A DNA stretch of 64,000 nt from Whitmania pigra. Lineage: Eukaryota; Annelida; Clitellata; Hirudinida; Haemopidae. The notes under the pieces are model-generated. The model made no database searches. It was not told the origin of the DNA and saw only the letters and a list, made by a program, of their open reading frames with translations. Where the stretch lies: contig JAJTWR010000147.1 of assembly GCA_021613335.1 (NCBI GenBank), positions 1-64,000 on the forward strand, read 5' to 3'. A program made the translations under genes and the position numbers. This document shows, piece by piece, positions 1 through 9,878 of this stretch; position 1 is the first letter of the stretch, and each line of letters opens with the position of its first letter.

Positions 1-172
1 GCGCCGCCAAGCGGAAGGCTTGCGCGCGCCGGGCCAAAATCATAGGCGCCAGCATGACGTCGGGCGGGATGGGAAAGATCGAGCTTTCCAGAAACGATAT
101 CAGCCCCAGAACTGGAACCGCATGGCGATGGCCGGCGAGCGACAGCACCCACTGATAGAGTCTTCTCAACAT
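1..172 (-). CDS. YqaA-family (VTT/DedA-like) membrane protein, N-terminal part only
   Basis: The reverse strand opens with ATG at 172 and reads without a stop to the window edge, giving about 57 residues that begin MLRRLYQWVLSLAGHRHA and continue into the stretch LESSIFPIPPDVML. The E-S-x-F-P-I-P-P-D-V pattern after a hydrophobic segment is typical of the YqaA branch of VTT/DedA-like inner-membrane proteins, which are small polytopic proteins of poorly known function. The C-terminal part lies outside the window. The gene is divergent from ctaA, with which it shares a short promoter region. Family assignment is by motif recall and is fairly confident; no substrate can be given. Confidence 0.75.
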   Translation of the reverse strand, partial: MLRRLYQWVLSLAGHRHAVPVLGLISFLESSIFPIPPDVMLAPMILARRAQAFRLAA

Positions 173-272
173 GGGCGCAGATAAGGCACGAAATCGCGTT
201 TTTGTCCATCGCGCCATACGGCAATTCATGGCACCTTGGACGCAAATCGTCCCTGGTATCGTCGAGTCTTCC

Positions 273-1346
273 ATGCCCGCCTCTTTCGATCGTCATGCCG
301 GCATTCGCCCTTTCCGCGTATTGTTGCCCCGCGATCGCCACGATCGCACGGTCGCGATCTGGCTGCTGCTCTGCTGCGCCATGATCTTTGCCATGGTCAT
401 CGTCGGCGGCATTACCCGTTTGACCGAAAGCGGCCTGTCGATCGTGCGCTGGGAACCGATCGGCGGCATCCTGCCCCCCTGGCGGGCAGAGGCGTGGGAC
501 GAATTATTCGCCCTCTATCGCGCAACGCCGCAGTATCGGATCGTCAATCGCGGCATGGATCTTGCCGCGTTCAAATCGATTTTCTGGTGGGAATATATTC
601 ATCGATTGTGGGGCCGGTTGATCGCTGTCGTTTTTGCCCTGCCGCTCGCCATCTTGTGGTGGCGCGGCTATATCCGCCCGAATCTGCGCTTGCCGTTGCT
701 GGGGATGCTGATATTGGGCGGCGCGCAAGGGGGAATCGGCTGGTGGATGGTGGCAAGCGGCCTTCAGGATGTGCCGTGGGTCAGCCCCTACCGGCTGGCG
801 GCGCATCTGGGGCTGGCTTTGATTCTTTATGCCACAGCGCTATGGCTGGCGCTCGGACTGCTGCAAAACCGTCGGCAAGCGGCGTCCGATCATGGGCTGA
901 GTATCGTAGTCGGCCTGACGCTGGGATTGCTTTTCGTCACCATCCTTGCCGGCGCCTTCGTTGCCGGCTTGGATGCCGGACTGATCTACAATGAATTTCC
1001 CCTCATGGGCGGCGGTTTGTGGCCGCCCGATTATCGAGCGCCCGATCTTCCTCTCTATCTCAACCCGTTTGAAAATCCAGCCGCCGCCCAATTCCACCAC
1101 CGGTTGCTGGCGATGACAACATTGGCCGCCTGCGCGATCTTCTGGCTGATGTCGCGCCGGCGGCCGCTGGATCGCGGCACGCGCACGATCGCGGCATTGC
1201 TGCCCTGGCTGGCCGGCGGACAAACCGCTCTTGGCATCTTGACCTTGCTGCATCAAGCGCCGGTATCGCTCGGCGCCCTCCACCAGGCAGGGGCAATGCT
1301 GCTGTTGAGCGTCATGGTGTGGCTGCTGCGCCGGCTCGCGGTCTGA
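273..1346 (+). CDS. ctaA: Heme A synthase (COX15/CtaA type 2)
   Basis: This inner-membrane protein oxidises heme O to heme A for cytochrome c oxidase. About eight hydrophobic segments are visible. Conserved histidine sites occur in EYIHRLWGR (near residue 110), AAHLGLAL, QFHHRLLA and LHQAGAM, as expected for the two four-helix halves that bind heme. The frame is open from 171, but the extra 34 residues are not membrane-like and would overlap the divergent gene, so the ATG at 273 (MPASFDRHAG) is preferred; 228 is another possibility. Length from 273 is 357 residues, normal for the alphaproteobacterial family. It ends 33 bases from the convergent cyclase gene. Product confidence is high, start moderate. 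Confidence 0.9.
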   Translation: MPASFDRHAGIRPFRVLLPRDRHDRTVAIWLLLCCAMIFAMVIVGGITRLTESGLSIVRWEPIGGILPPWRAEAWDELFALYRATPQYRIVNRGMDLAAFKSIFWWEYIHRLWGRLIAVVFALPLAILWWRGYIRPNLRLPLLGMLILGGAQGGIGWWMVASGLQDVPWVSPYRLAAHLGLALILYATALWLALGLLQNRRQAASDHGLSIVVGLTLGLLFVTILAGAFVAGLDAGLIYNEFPLMGGGLWPPDYRAPDLPLYLNPFENPAAAQFHHRLLAMTTLAACAIFWLMSRRRPLDRGTRTIAALLPWLAGGQTALGILTLLHQAPVSLGALHQAGAMLLLSVMVWLLRRLAV

Positions 1347-1379
1347 TCGATGATCGCGCAGAGCCGTTTGCTCGAACGG

Positions 1380-3504
1380 CTATTTGCCGGCAAAGCTGAT
1401 CACCGGCGACCAGTTTTCCGGAGCCTGCTCAAGCAAGCCGCGGCAACGGCGGGAGAAAAGCCGGACGGTTTGCGTTGGCAGGAGCGGGTCGCTGAAGCGA
1501 TCCAGCAAAGCAAGACAATGCCGCCATTCTTTGGCCCGGAACGACGCCACGATCAGCCGCCAGGCTTCCAGGCGCATTTCCGCCGCCGGATCGCCCGGTC
1601 CAAGCAGCATGAACAACTCAACCGGCTGCGCCACCCCGGCCGGCTGAACGATATCGAGCGGCGCCAACAAAAATCGCCGCCCGACTTCCCGCTCCACAGC
1701 CGCCGTCACTATGATGTCGCTGCCGTAATGTTTGTTGAACCCTTCGATCCGGCTGGCCAGATTGACATTGGCCCCTAGCACGGTGAATTGCATCCGATCC
1801 TGCGACCCGACCGTGCCAACCACGGCCTCGCCGACATGCAGACCGAATCTGGTGCGAAAAGCCGGCTGCCCGGTCGCCAGCGCTTCTCGATAACGCGATT
1901 GCGACACCTCGCGGCAGGCCAGCGCCGCTTGGCACGCATGGACCAGGTGATCCTTATCGAGAATCGGGGCGTTCCAAATCGCCATGATGGCATCGCCGAT
2001 GAATTTATCGACCACGCCGGCATGTCGATGAATCGGCCGGTTGAGCGCATCGAAATAATCGGACAGATGCAGCATCACCGCTTCAGGCGACAAGCTTTCC
2101 GAAATGGCGGTAAAATTCTCGATATCGGAAAACAGGACGGTCACTTGCCGCCGCTGCCCGCCCAAATTGGCTGTGTCGCCGCGCACGATCAGGTCGCGCA
2201 CGATATCCTTTGGCACGAACAGCGAAAAACTGTGCAGAGCGTTCTTCATCGCCCGCACCGACGCCGCTAGTGCGCGGATTTCCACGATGTTGGAATCGGT
2301 GTGAAAATCGCCCGACAAATCGAACCGGCGGATACGTTCGGTCTCTTGAACCACCGCCTTGATCGGGCGGGTCAACAGACGAGAAATACGCAGGACCAGC
2401 GCTATCGCAATGAGAATCACCGCCAAGCTCGCCGCCGCCAAACTGACGCTGACGTCGCGGATATGGCCGGTAAACGCTTCCCGCGGCACGATCACGCCGA
2501 CGATCCATGGCTTGTCGCCCATAGCGGCAACCGGCGCTAGGGCGGCAAGATATGTCATGTCGCTGACCGGATCGGTAAAAACGAAGCTGCGCTGGCTGGT
2601 TTGCCGCCACTGGGCAAACGCCATCTCGACCGGAAAAGCGGCGGGAAAATCGTCAAGCTCGTGCAGCGCCACCTTGCCATCGCGCAAAGCCAGCAAAAGC
2701 CGCGGGTCGGAATAGCCCGCCACCTTGCGGTCGCGATCGACGACAAAAACCATACCGCCATGAGGCAGATGCCGTTGGGATAGAAAATCTGACAGGGTTT
2801 TCAAGGAAATATCGACGCCAACCACCCCATATGGCGATTGCTTTCCCTGCGAGATGCGCCGCGACAAGGTGAAACCCGGTTCCCCGGAATGGGTAAAAAT
2901 GAACGCCGGCGAGACGATCGGTCCATCGCTGTCGCGAGCGGCCTGGTACCAGCTGCGCTGACGCGGATCGTAGGTGGTCGATCCTTCTTCGCGGTACAAC
3001 TCCAAACCATCGGCTGTGCGATAGCGCACGCTTTCGAACCGTTTTCCCCGTTCGACATGGATCGAGCGGTAAATCTGCTCGTTTTCTTGCGTCAAAGTCC
3101 AGGGGAGATGGTCGAAAGCCATTGCCGAGCCCGCTGGCAGACGAACCGTCTGGTAAAAAAACGCCACCTTGCTCAAACCCGGCATAAATCGACGCGAGCA
3201 ACGGATTGGTCATGAGAATCTCAACGAATACCGGCAACACGCTATCGTCCATCGTCCCCCCGAGCGCCAATATCCCTGCCGCCGTCACTTCCGCCACCGC
3301 CCGGTTTTGCGCCAAAATCCGTTCGATTTCGCCAATCGCCTCTTGGGCGATGCGATCGACCGCCTCATCGGCAACCCGCAAAGCCAGTTCAGTGTTGCGG
3401 ACATAGATATAAGCCACGAGCCCGGCGATCAGCGGCATCGTGGTCCCCAGAAGGATCGCGACGATACCGGATTTCAGTCGAATTTTCCACGACTGGTTGT
3501 TCAA
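1380..3504 (-). pseudogene. Membrane class III adenylate/guanylate cyclase with Cache sensor, frameshifted
   Basis: Domain order is an N-terminal membrane anchor (about residues 10-35), a large periplasmic Cache-like sensor, a second membrane segment near TGHIRDVSVSLAAASLAVIL, a HAMP linker and a C-terminal class III cyclase domain. The cyclase shows metal-binding motifs FSDIENFT and GDAIMAIW and the NLASRIE motif with the transition-state Asn and Arg. It should make cAMP or cGMP in response to an extracytoplasmic ligand. The frame breaks at an A7 run (3155-3161, T7 in the mRNA): upstream reads GGVFLPDG, downstream FYQTVRLPAG, and six or nine T would join them. The TTG at 3504 is chosen because AAGGAG lies seven bases upstream; a TTG at 3510 is too close. 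The sequence downstream of the break is uneroded. Confidence 0.8.
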
Positions 3505-3511
3505 CGGCAAA

Positions 3512-3530
3512 CTCCTTATATCATAAGGAG
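3512..3530 (-). promoter_or_regulatory. Hairpin burying the ribosome binding site of the cyclase gene
   Basis: In the minus-strand transcript two perfect 8-base arms, CTCCTTAT and ATAAGGAG, are separated by GAT. The 3' arm contains the AAGGAG ribosome binding site of the cyclase gene, seven bases before its TTG start. Folding would occlude ribosome entry, as in simple thermosensors or translationally controlled leaders. The pairing is seen directly; a regulatory role is inference. Confidence 0.5.
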
Positions 3531-4038
3531 ATTACACTATCAGTATTGCCCTATCTTACCAATTGTTTCGGTAACGTCTGATCCATAGAAAGAACAGACC
3601 AGTATATCATTACAATTCATGGCAATCTCAATCGGATATATTCTGCCAATATCATAACTTTATACTCAATATACAAAAAATACTTGCAAAATTTCGGAAG
3701 AATTACTATATTTACGCTCAATAACCAGAAAAATCACGATAAAATGAGTCATGGATTTTTTAAAAAAGGCTCCCTATGTCGCGCTCGGCATTATCGGCAA
3801 ATGCCGGCAGCGCGTTTCTGCGTGATTGTGGGTTGGCGGCGGATAATGGGCCGGCTTGAAATCGAACCCCGCTGGCGTTACCATCCCGGCGTCGGTCAGC
3901 AGAAAAACAGCTCCAGCCATCAGGCTGTTCAACCGGAAACGCGGCGCCGCCCCTTCTCCCGCTTGTATTTGGCCGCTTGTATTTGCTTGAATGGCGCGAG
4001 GCTATGCCGGATCGTCAAGGGCAAGGAGATATGCGAAC
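3531..4038. other. AT-rich divergent intergenic region
   Basis: About 500 bases separate the cyclase and the 3-hydroxyacyl-CoA dehydrogenase, which are divergent. The stretch 3590-3780 is clearly more AT-rich than its surroundings and contains the self-complementary run TTTTTTAAAAAA near 3760. No convincing gene is seen. It must contain the promoters of both neighbours, but no -35/-10 pair stands out enough to name. Confidence 0.5.
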
Positions 4039-5541
4039 ATGGATCTGTTGGCTTCCGATGTAACAATCGGCATCGTCGGCGCTGGCGCGATGGGCGCCGG
4101 CATTGCCCAGATCGCCGTGGCCGCAGGCATCGGCGTTGTGCTCTACGATCTCAACCTTGCGGCCGCGGCCAAGGCGCGCGAGGACGTTGCCGGGCGGTTG
4201 GCCCGGCTGGTCGAAAAGGGCCAGATGACCGCCGATGCCAAAGCGCGCGCCGAAGGTTTGCTGAGCCTTGGCGCGACGTTAAGCGACATGGCCGATCGTT
4301 CCCTGGTGATCGAGGCGGCGATCGAGGATCTGGAGATCAAGCGCAAGCTGTTTGTCGAGCTGGAAGGCATCGTGGCGGCGAAAGCGGTCATCGTCTCCAA
4401 CACCTCTTCCTTGCCGATCGCGGCGATTGCCCGCGCCTGCCGGCGGCGCGACCGGATCGCGGGGCTGCATTTTTTCAACCCCGTGCCGTTGATGAAGCTG
4501 GTCGAAGTGATCCCCGCCATCGATACCGCGCCGGAGCTGGCCGACCAGCTCTGCGCTCTGGTGCGCCGGATGGGCCATACTCCGGTCGTCGCGCGCGATA
4601 CCCCGGGTTTCCTGGTCAATACCGCCGGCCGGGCGCTCAATACCGAAGGGCTGGCGATTTTGCACGAGAATGTGGCCGATGTTGCCACCATCGACGCCAT
4701 CATGCGCGACATGGGCGGCTTTCGCATGGGGCCGTTCGAGCTGATGGATCTGACTGGCATCGATGTCAATTTTCCGGCCAGCAAAATCATCTATGACGGT
4801 TTTTTCCACGACCCCCGGCTGCGCCTCACCCCGCTGCATCAAAGCCTGTTCGCCGCCGGCCGGTTCGGCCGCAAAACCGGCGCCGGCTGGCATCGCTACG
4901 ATGCCGGCGGCAAGCCGATCGACAGCCTGCCCGTTCAGACGCCGACGGTTGCGCCGGCAACCAGCGTGTGCTTGATCGAGGCCGATGACGCTTTGCGCGA
5001 GTTCGCCCGCTTTGCCGGGCTGACGGCGGTGGCCGATAACAGCGTCGCGCCGCTTCTGGCCGCGCCTTTGGGAGAGGATTGCTCGGCTCTTGCCTACCGG
5101 TTGCGCCTGGATCATCGCCGGCTGGTGGCGGTCGATCTGTTCGGCGCTTGGCAAAAGCGCGTAACCGCGATGACCGCCCCCGACGCCGACGGCAAGTCCG
5201 CCGACAGCGTCATCGCCGCCTTGCTTGCCAAGGGCCTGAACGTCAGCCGCATTCGCGACTCGGCTGGCTTCGTCTTTCAGCGCGAAATCGCCATGATCGT
5301 CAATCTGTCTTGTGAATTGGCGCAAATCGGCGCCGCCAAGCCAGCGGATATCGATCTGGCGCTGACCTTGGGGCTGAATTATCCCCAAGGTCCGTTCGCC
5401 TGGGCCGATGCGCTGGGGCTGGATAAGTTGCTGACCATCCTCACCCATCTCCAGACGATTACCGGCGACGACCGCTACCGCCCGAGCTTGTGGCTGCGGC
5501 GGCGGGCTTTGCTGGATCTGCCGGCGGCAACGCCGGCCTGA
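4039..5541 (+). CDS. 3-hydroxyacyl-CoA dehydrogenase, PaaH-like, two-domain form
   Basis: This is an NAD-dependent oxidation enzyme for 3-hydroxyacyl-CoA, as used in phenylacetate degradation or fatty-acid oxidation. The Rossmann motif GIVGAGAMGAGIAQ lies near residue 10, followed by HFFNPVPLMKLVEVI and the NTAGRALN region typical of 3HCDH proteins. A second 3HCDH C-terminal domain fills residues 400-500 (SAGFVFQREIAMIVNLSCEL), so this is the about 500-residue double form found with PaaH. ATG 4039 is preferred over an upstream in-frame start at 3991 because AAGGAG sits at 4023-4028. No other phenylacetate genes are in the window, so the pathway is uncertain. Confidence 0.85.
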   Translation: MDLLASDVTIGIVGAGAMGAGIAQIAVAAGIGVVLYDLNLAAAAKAREDVAGRLARLVEKGQMTADAKARAEGLLSLGATLSDMADRSLVIEAAIEDLEIKRKLFVELEGIVAAKAVIVSNTSSLPIAAIARACRRRDRIAGLHFFNPVPLMKLVEVIPAIDTAPELADQLCALVRRMGHTPVVARDTPGFLVNTAGRALNTEGLAILHENVADVATIDAIMRDMGGFRMGPFELMDLTGIDVNFPASKIIYDGFFHDPRLRLTPLHQSLFAAGRFGRKTGAGWHRYDAGGKPIDSLPVQTPTVAPATSVCLIEADDALREFARFAGLTAVADNSVAPLLAAPLGEDCSALAYRLRLDHRRLVAVDLFGAWQKRVTAMTAPDADGKSADSVIAALLAKGLNVSRIRDSAGFVFQREIAMIVNLSCELAQIGAAKPADIDLALTLGLNYPQGPFAWADALGLDKLLTILTHLQTITGDDRYRPSLWLRRRALLDLPAATPA

Positions 5542-5557
5542 GTGTTTGGCGACGACA

Positions 5558-5585
5558 AGGGGCGGCGATTGATCTTGCCGCCCCT
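5558..5585. terminator. Hairpin between convergent genes
   Basis: The arms AGGGGCGGC (5558-5566) and GCCGCCCCT (5577-5585) are perfectly complementary over nine bases around a ten-base loop. It sits between two convergent stop codons, where a bidirectional terminator is expected. Neither side has a proper T run, so factor-independent termination is not assured. Confidence 0.5.
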
Positions 5586-5597
5586 CGATCCCCGATA

Positions 5598-7020
5598 TCA
5601 CCGCACGAGGAAGTTATTGAACTGCCAGGGATCTTCACGATCCAGCCAGGGTTCGTAAAACATCCGGGTGCGGTCTTTGAGCGGCGTCCAATCGGTTGGC
5701 ACGCTCACCACCGGCCCCAGATAAGGCTTGGCGATGTCCAAAATCTCCCGATAAGGCAGGGCTTCCGGCTCGCAATAACCCTTGTTGGGGTTCCGCACCG
5801 CCCAAACGCAGGCCGAGATGACCCCGGCGCACACTTGCACGGCGGTGGCGTTTTGACCGGGAACCGCCATGCGGGCTTCCTGGATCGACAATTGCGACCC
5901 ATACCACAGGCCGTTAAGCCCGTGGCCGAGCAACAACACGCCCAACTCGTCAATCCCATCGACAATATCGTCTTGCATGATGCGCTGACGGGCCGGCGGG
6001 GTCCAGTTTTGCATGATGACTTCCCGCAGGGAAACGATCGCCTCCGAGGTCGGGTGGTAGGCATAATGCACGGTTGGGCGATAAACCGGCCGGTCATTTT
6101 CATGGACGGTGAGATAATGCGCCAGGGTGATGCTCTCGGAATGCGAAATGACAAAGCCGAAGATCGGCCCGCCCTTTGGAACCCAGGAACGAACTTGGGT
6201 GAGGCCGCCCGGCTTGTGCAGATAAATCGCTCCGCCTTGACCATAGGTGAAATGCTGTCCCAGCGGCGGCAACATCTTTTCATGGCTGCCCCAGCCAAGC
6301 TCGGCCGGATAATAAGCTTCGCCCCAATAGCCCAGCACCGACCAGGTATTGACGAACTCGTCGGGCTGTTTGGGGGTGGCGGAATATTGGGTATCGCGCT
6401 CGGCGATATGGATGACCTTGGTCCCGGTTCGGCGGGCCAGAGCGGCCCATTCCGCCTGGTTCGCCGGTTCGGCAAACTCCAGCTTCATGCCCTTGGCGAT
6501 ATCGATCAAGGCCGCCTTGACGAAATGATTGACGATGCCGGGATTGGCCCCATGGGTAACCACGGCGGTTGGCCCGTCCTTGCGCCAGCGCCGGGCGACC
6601 TCGCGGGTCGCATCGTGGCTGTCGTAATGGGTGCGGCTCCAAGGTGGCGCATCTTGCGCTTGATATTTCTCCGCCCAAGGCTCCAGAGAGGTGTCGACAT
6701 AGAGCGCCCCGTTACGCTGGCACCAATCCATGATCTGGATGGCATCGACCCCGGCCGTCAGGTTGATGGCAAGATCGCCCGCCGACAAAAAACGCGCCAA
6801 TTCGCTCTCCAGATTTTCCGGTGTGAATTTGACGCGTGCATACCGCATGCCTTTGGGCGAAAAAGGCGCAAAAACGCCCGGTACGATCGTCCGCCTCGAC
6901 GACAGTGACCCGATCGAGCGGCATATCGAAATGCCTTTCAATCACGGGTAAGACGCATTGGCCAACGCTACCATATCCCAGCATCACGATGCGGCCGCCG
7001 AACGGGACGCGTTTTACCAT
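5598..7020 (-). pseudogene. hss: Homospermidine synthase, frameshifted near the N-terminus
   Basis: Homospermidine synthase makes sym-homospermidine from putrescine with NAD as a prosthetic cofactor and is common in alphaproteobacteria. The N-terminus has the nucleotide-binding motif GRIVMLGYGSVGQCVLP; later segments include LYVDTSLEPW, THGANPGIVNHFVKAA and HGLNGLWYGSQLS, typical of the saccharopine-dehydrogenase-like fold. The frame changes at an A5 run (6870-6874): the first part reads to VVEADDRTGRF and the rest resumes as APFSPKGMRYARVKFTPENL, so one base is extra. Both parts are otherwise well conserved. The start is ATG 7020, preceded by GAGG; an in-frame GTG at 7026 is the alternative. 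Confidence 0.85.
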
Positions 7021-7143
7021 GATCACCTCGACCTATAGCAGATTGAATTCGGTTTCAGATAATGCGGTTATTCCGCCGTACGGCAAGAGGAATGCGCCAG
7101 CGGATGACAAAAGCGGCGAAATTTCCAGCCAAATCGTTCCCAG

Positions 7144-8558
7144 TCAGTCGCAAACGTAAGGATTGCGGCCCTTGCGCAGCAGCAGCCGCAAGGGAATCCC
7201 GTCCAAAGCGAATGTCTCGCGCATCGAATTGATCAAATAACGCTGGTAACTGTCAGGTAAATCCATCGGCTTGGACAAGAACAAGGCAAAGGTCGGCGGT
7301 CGGGTTTTTACCTGCGTGCCGTAGCGAATTTTGATCCGCCGCCCCCGCACCAGGGGCGGGGGATGCCGATCGACCGCCCCCTGAAGCCAGCGATTGAAAC
7401 TCGCCGTGGCAATCCGGCTGTTCCACAACAGATGCTGCTTGAATATCGTTGCCATCAGCAAATCGAGATTATACCCGACCCGACCCGAGATCGCCACCAC
7501 CGGCGCTCCGCGCAATTGCGGCAGCGAGGCCGTCAACCGGTCGCGGATCAGTTGCAAGGTGGCATCGCGATCGACCGCCGCATCCCATTTATTCACCCCG
7601 ATCACCAGCCCGCGCCCTTCGCGCGCGACCAGTTCGGCGATAGTCAGATCCTGCTTATCCAGACCCAAGGTGGCATCGAGCAACAAGAGCGCCATTTCGG
7701 CAAAGCGGATCGAGCGCAAGGTTTCGGCAACCGACAATTTTTCCAGCTTCTCGTCAACCCGCGCCTTACGCCGCAATCCGGCGGTATCGACCAGCTTGAC
7801 CGCCCGCCCGCCCCACCAGCTTTGCACGGCGATCGCGTCGCGGGTGATACCGGCTTCCGGGCCGGTCAGCAGCCGTTCCTCACCCAAAAAGCGATTGATC
7901 AAGGTCGATTTGCCGGTATTGGGCCGGCCAACCACCGCCAGATGCAGCGGCCTTGCAAGATCGATCTCCACCGCGGCATCCGGGTCGAAGGCTTCCTGGA
8001 GTTCTTCTGTCGTCGGCGGCGTCTCGGCGGCGGCGGCGGCATAGGGGCGCAAGATGTCGTATAATTCGCCTAAACCTTCGCCATGTTCAGCCGACACCGG
8101 CACAGGTTCGCCGAGTCCGAGTTCAAAGGCTTCCATCAAGCCAGGCATCCCGGCCTTGCCCTCGCATTTGTTGGCCAGCACGATCACCGGCGCCGATGCG
8201 CGGCGCAAGCGATTGGCGAAATGCCGGTCGGTCGGCGTCACCCCGGCCCGGGCGTCGATGACGAACAACACAACCGACGCCTCGGCAACCGCTTTTTCAG
8301 TTTGGCGGCGCATACGCGCTTGCAAACTGTCGTCATCGACATCTTCCAGCCCGGCGGTATCGACAAGGCGGAAACAAAGATCGGCCAGGCGGCCGTCTCC
8401 TTCGCGCCGGTCGCGCGTGACCCCTGGCGTATCGTCGACCAGCGCGCGCTTGCGACCGATCAAGCGATTGAACAGCGTCGATTGCCAACATTGGGGCGAC
8501 CGACGATCGCAACCGTGAAAGAAGAGGATGCCGGGCCATCGGCTTGGCGTTCGGTCAT
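7144..8558 (-). pseudogene. der: Ribosome-assembly GTPase Der (EngA), frameshifted in the first P-loop
   Basis: Der has two tandem GTPase domains and a C-terminal KH-like domain and acts in 50S subunit assembly; it is essential in most bacteria. Visible are IGRKRALVDDTPGVTRDRR (switch I of the first domain), the second P-loop GRPNTGKSTLINRFLG, NKWD and the KH-like tail IKIRYGTQVKTRPP. The start MTERQADGPASSSFTVAIVG is in one frame, but GGCAATCG near 8483 lacks one A from the expected P-loop Lys codon, and the rest continues in the next frame. As written, no intact Der is encoded. The start is one base past the bamB stop, so the genes are probably co-transcribed. A missing base in the assembly is the likeliest cause. 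Confidence 0.9.
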
Positions 8559-8559
8559 G

Positions 8560-9873
8560 TCATCGATAGGCGACGAGCTGCCCGTCATCGGTCAGGAAAT
8601 ATAAGGTCCGGTTGGCAACGATGGGCGGCAGCAGCGAGCGATCGGGTAACGCAATCTCACCCAACACCTCGCCGGTATAAGGCGAGATCGAGATGGCGCC
8701 GGCCTGGCTGCTGGTCAAGATCAACCGATCGCCGGCGAGAACCGGACCGGCCCATTGAATCGGGTCGCGCTTCTTGTCCGGCCGCTCGAACTGCGGTAAT
8801 GGCGTCGCCCATTTCACCTTGCCGTCGCGCCGCGACAAGCAATAAACCTCGCCGGTAACCGAAACCAGATAGACCCAATCGCCAGCAACCCAGGGCTGTT
8901 CACGCCCGGCGATGTCCCGATCCCATATCCGGTCGCCGCTGCGCAGATCCAAGGCGGCAAACCGGCCGGAATGGCTGATGGCCAGAACCATACCGCGATC
9001 GATCACCGGCAAACCGCGAATGTCGGCCAAAGCCGAGACAGCATCGGCGCGCCGTAAAGTCAACAAGGTATCGGTCCAGATCACCCGGCCGGTTTCCGCG
9101 CGCAGCGCAAACAGCTCGCCCGAGCTGAATGGCGCCAGCACCACCTCGCCCTCGGCTGCCGGACTAGCGCCGCCAAGAACGGTTGCGGTCTCGAAAATGC
9201 CGGAATGAGACCACAGTTTGCGACCGTCATCTTGCGCTAGAGCAAGCGTCTGATTGTCCATGGTGACAACGAACAGGCGCTCGCCAAGCGCCGTTGGCGC
9301 CGCCCGCATCGGCGCTTGCTGCGGCTGGCGCCATAATTCCACGCCGTCGGCGGCGTTAAGCGCCACCACCTGCGCCGCGCCGGTTGCCGCAAAGATCCGG
9401 CCATGGGCAAAAGCGATGCCGCCGGAAACCACAGGGTCGCGCTCATCTGGCGGGATGACGTCGGTTTGCCAGATCTTGCGTCCGGTTTCGCTCTCCAGGG
9501 CCGAGACCACCCCGCCGGTATCCATGACGTATATTCGGTTTCCGGCAACCACCGGCATCGAGAGCAGCGCCCGGTCGGAGCTGGAACCGGCTCCGATCGA
9601 GACCCGCCAGATCTCATGAAGTTGATCGGCCAGAGCCAGATGGTGCAACGCATGGTCGGGATAGCCGCCTGCCTGGGGCCATTCGGTAAAATTTTGCGGT
9701 CGAGGCAAACGCACCTCAACCAAGGCCAGTTGACTGTCCGGTTCGATCGCGCGCGTTTGTTGTAAAATCGAGATGCGCTCGCCTGACAGGGGTGGCGGTC
9801 CATTATCTTCAAACCAGCTGCAACCGCTCATCAACAATCCGTATGCAGCCGCCATGGCCAAAAGAGATCGCAT
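8560..9873 (-). CDS. bamB: PQQ-like beta-propeller lipoprotein, BamB of the outer-membrane assembly complex
   Basis: The N-terminus MRSLLAMAAAYGLLMSGCSW is a lipoprotein signal with lipobox ending at Cys18. The body has repeated WRV/IWQTD-like and LW-like blade motifs (RKIWQTDVIP, RVIWTDTLLT, DRIWDRDIAG) typical of an eight-bladed PQQ-like propeller. BamB supports beta-barrel protein assembly with BamA and BamD in the outer membrane. Its position between a YfgM-like TPR protein and der matches the conserved yfgM-bamB-der order. Length 437 is a little above the enterobacterial protein, as is usual in alphaproteobacteria. Confidence 0.85.
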   Translation of the reverse strand: MRSLLAMAAAYGLLMSGCSWFEDNGPPPLSGERISILQQTRAIEPDSQLALVEVRLPRPQNFTEWPQAGGYPDHALHHLALADQLHEIWRVSIGAGSSSDRALLSMPVVAGNRIYVMDTGGVVSALESETGRKIWQTDVIPPDERDPVVSGGIAFAHGRIFAATGAAQVVALNAADGVELWRQPQQAPMRAAPTALGERLFVVTMDNQTLALAQDDGRKLWSHSGIFETATVLGGASPAAEGEVVLAPFSSGELFALRAETGRVIWTDTLLTLRRADAVSALADIRGLPVIDRGMVLAISHSGRFAALDLRSGDRIWDRDIAGREQPWVAGDWVYLVSVTGEVYCLSRRDGKVKWATPLPQFERPDKKRDPIQWAGPVLAGDRLILTSSQAGAISISPYTGEVLGEIALPDRSLLPPIVANRTLYFLTDDGQLVAYR

Positions 9874-9878
9874 GATCG

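Noticed and set aside
171..272. 34-residue N-terminal extension of heme A synthase
   Set aside because: It overlaps the divergent gene start and lacks similarity to the family; ATG 273 is more likely.
4279..5601. 440-codon open frame on the minus strand
   Set aside because: It is antisense to the 3-hydroxyacyl-CoA dehydrogenase, has low-complexity Gly/Arg/Gln-rich translation and no family resemblance; it arises from high GC at third codon positions.
5490..6908. 472-codon open frame on the plus strand
   Set aside because: Antisense to homospermidine synthase, which has clear conserved motifs on the other strand.
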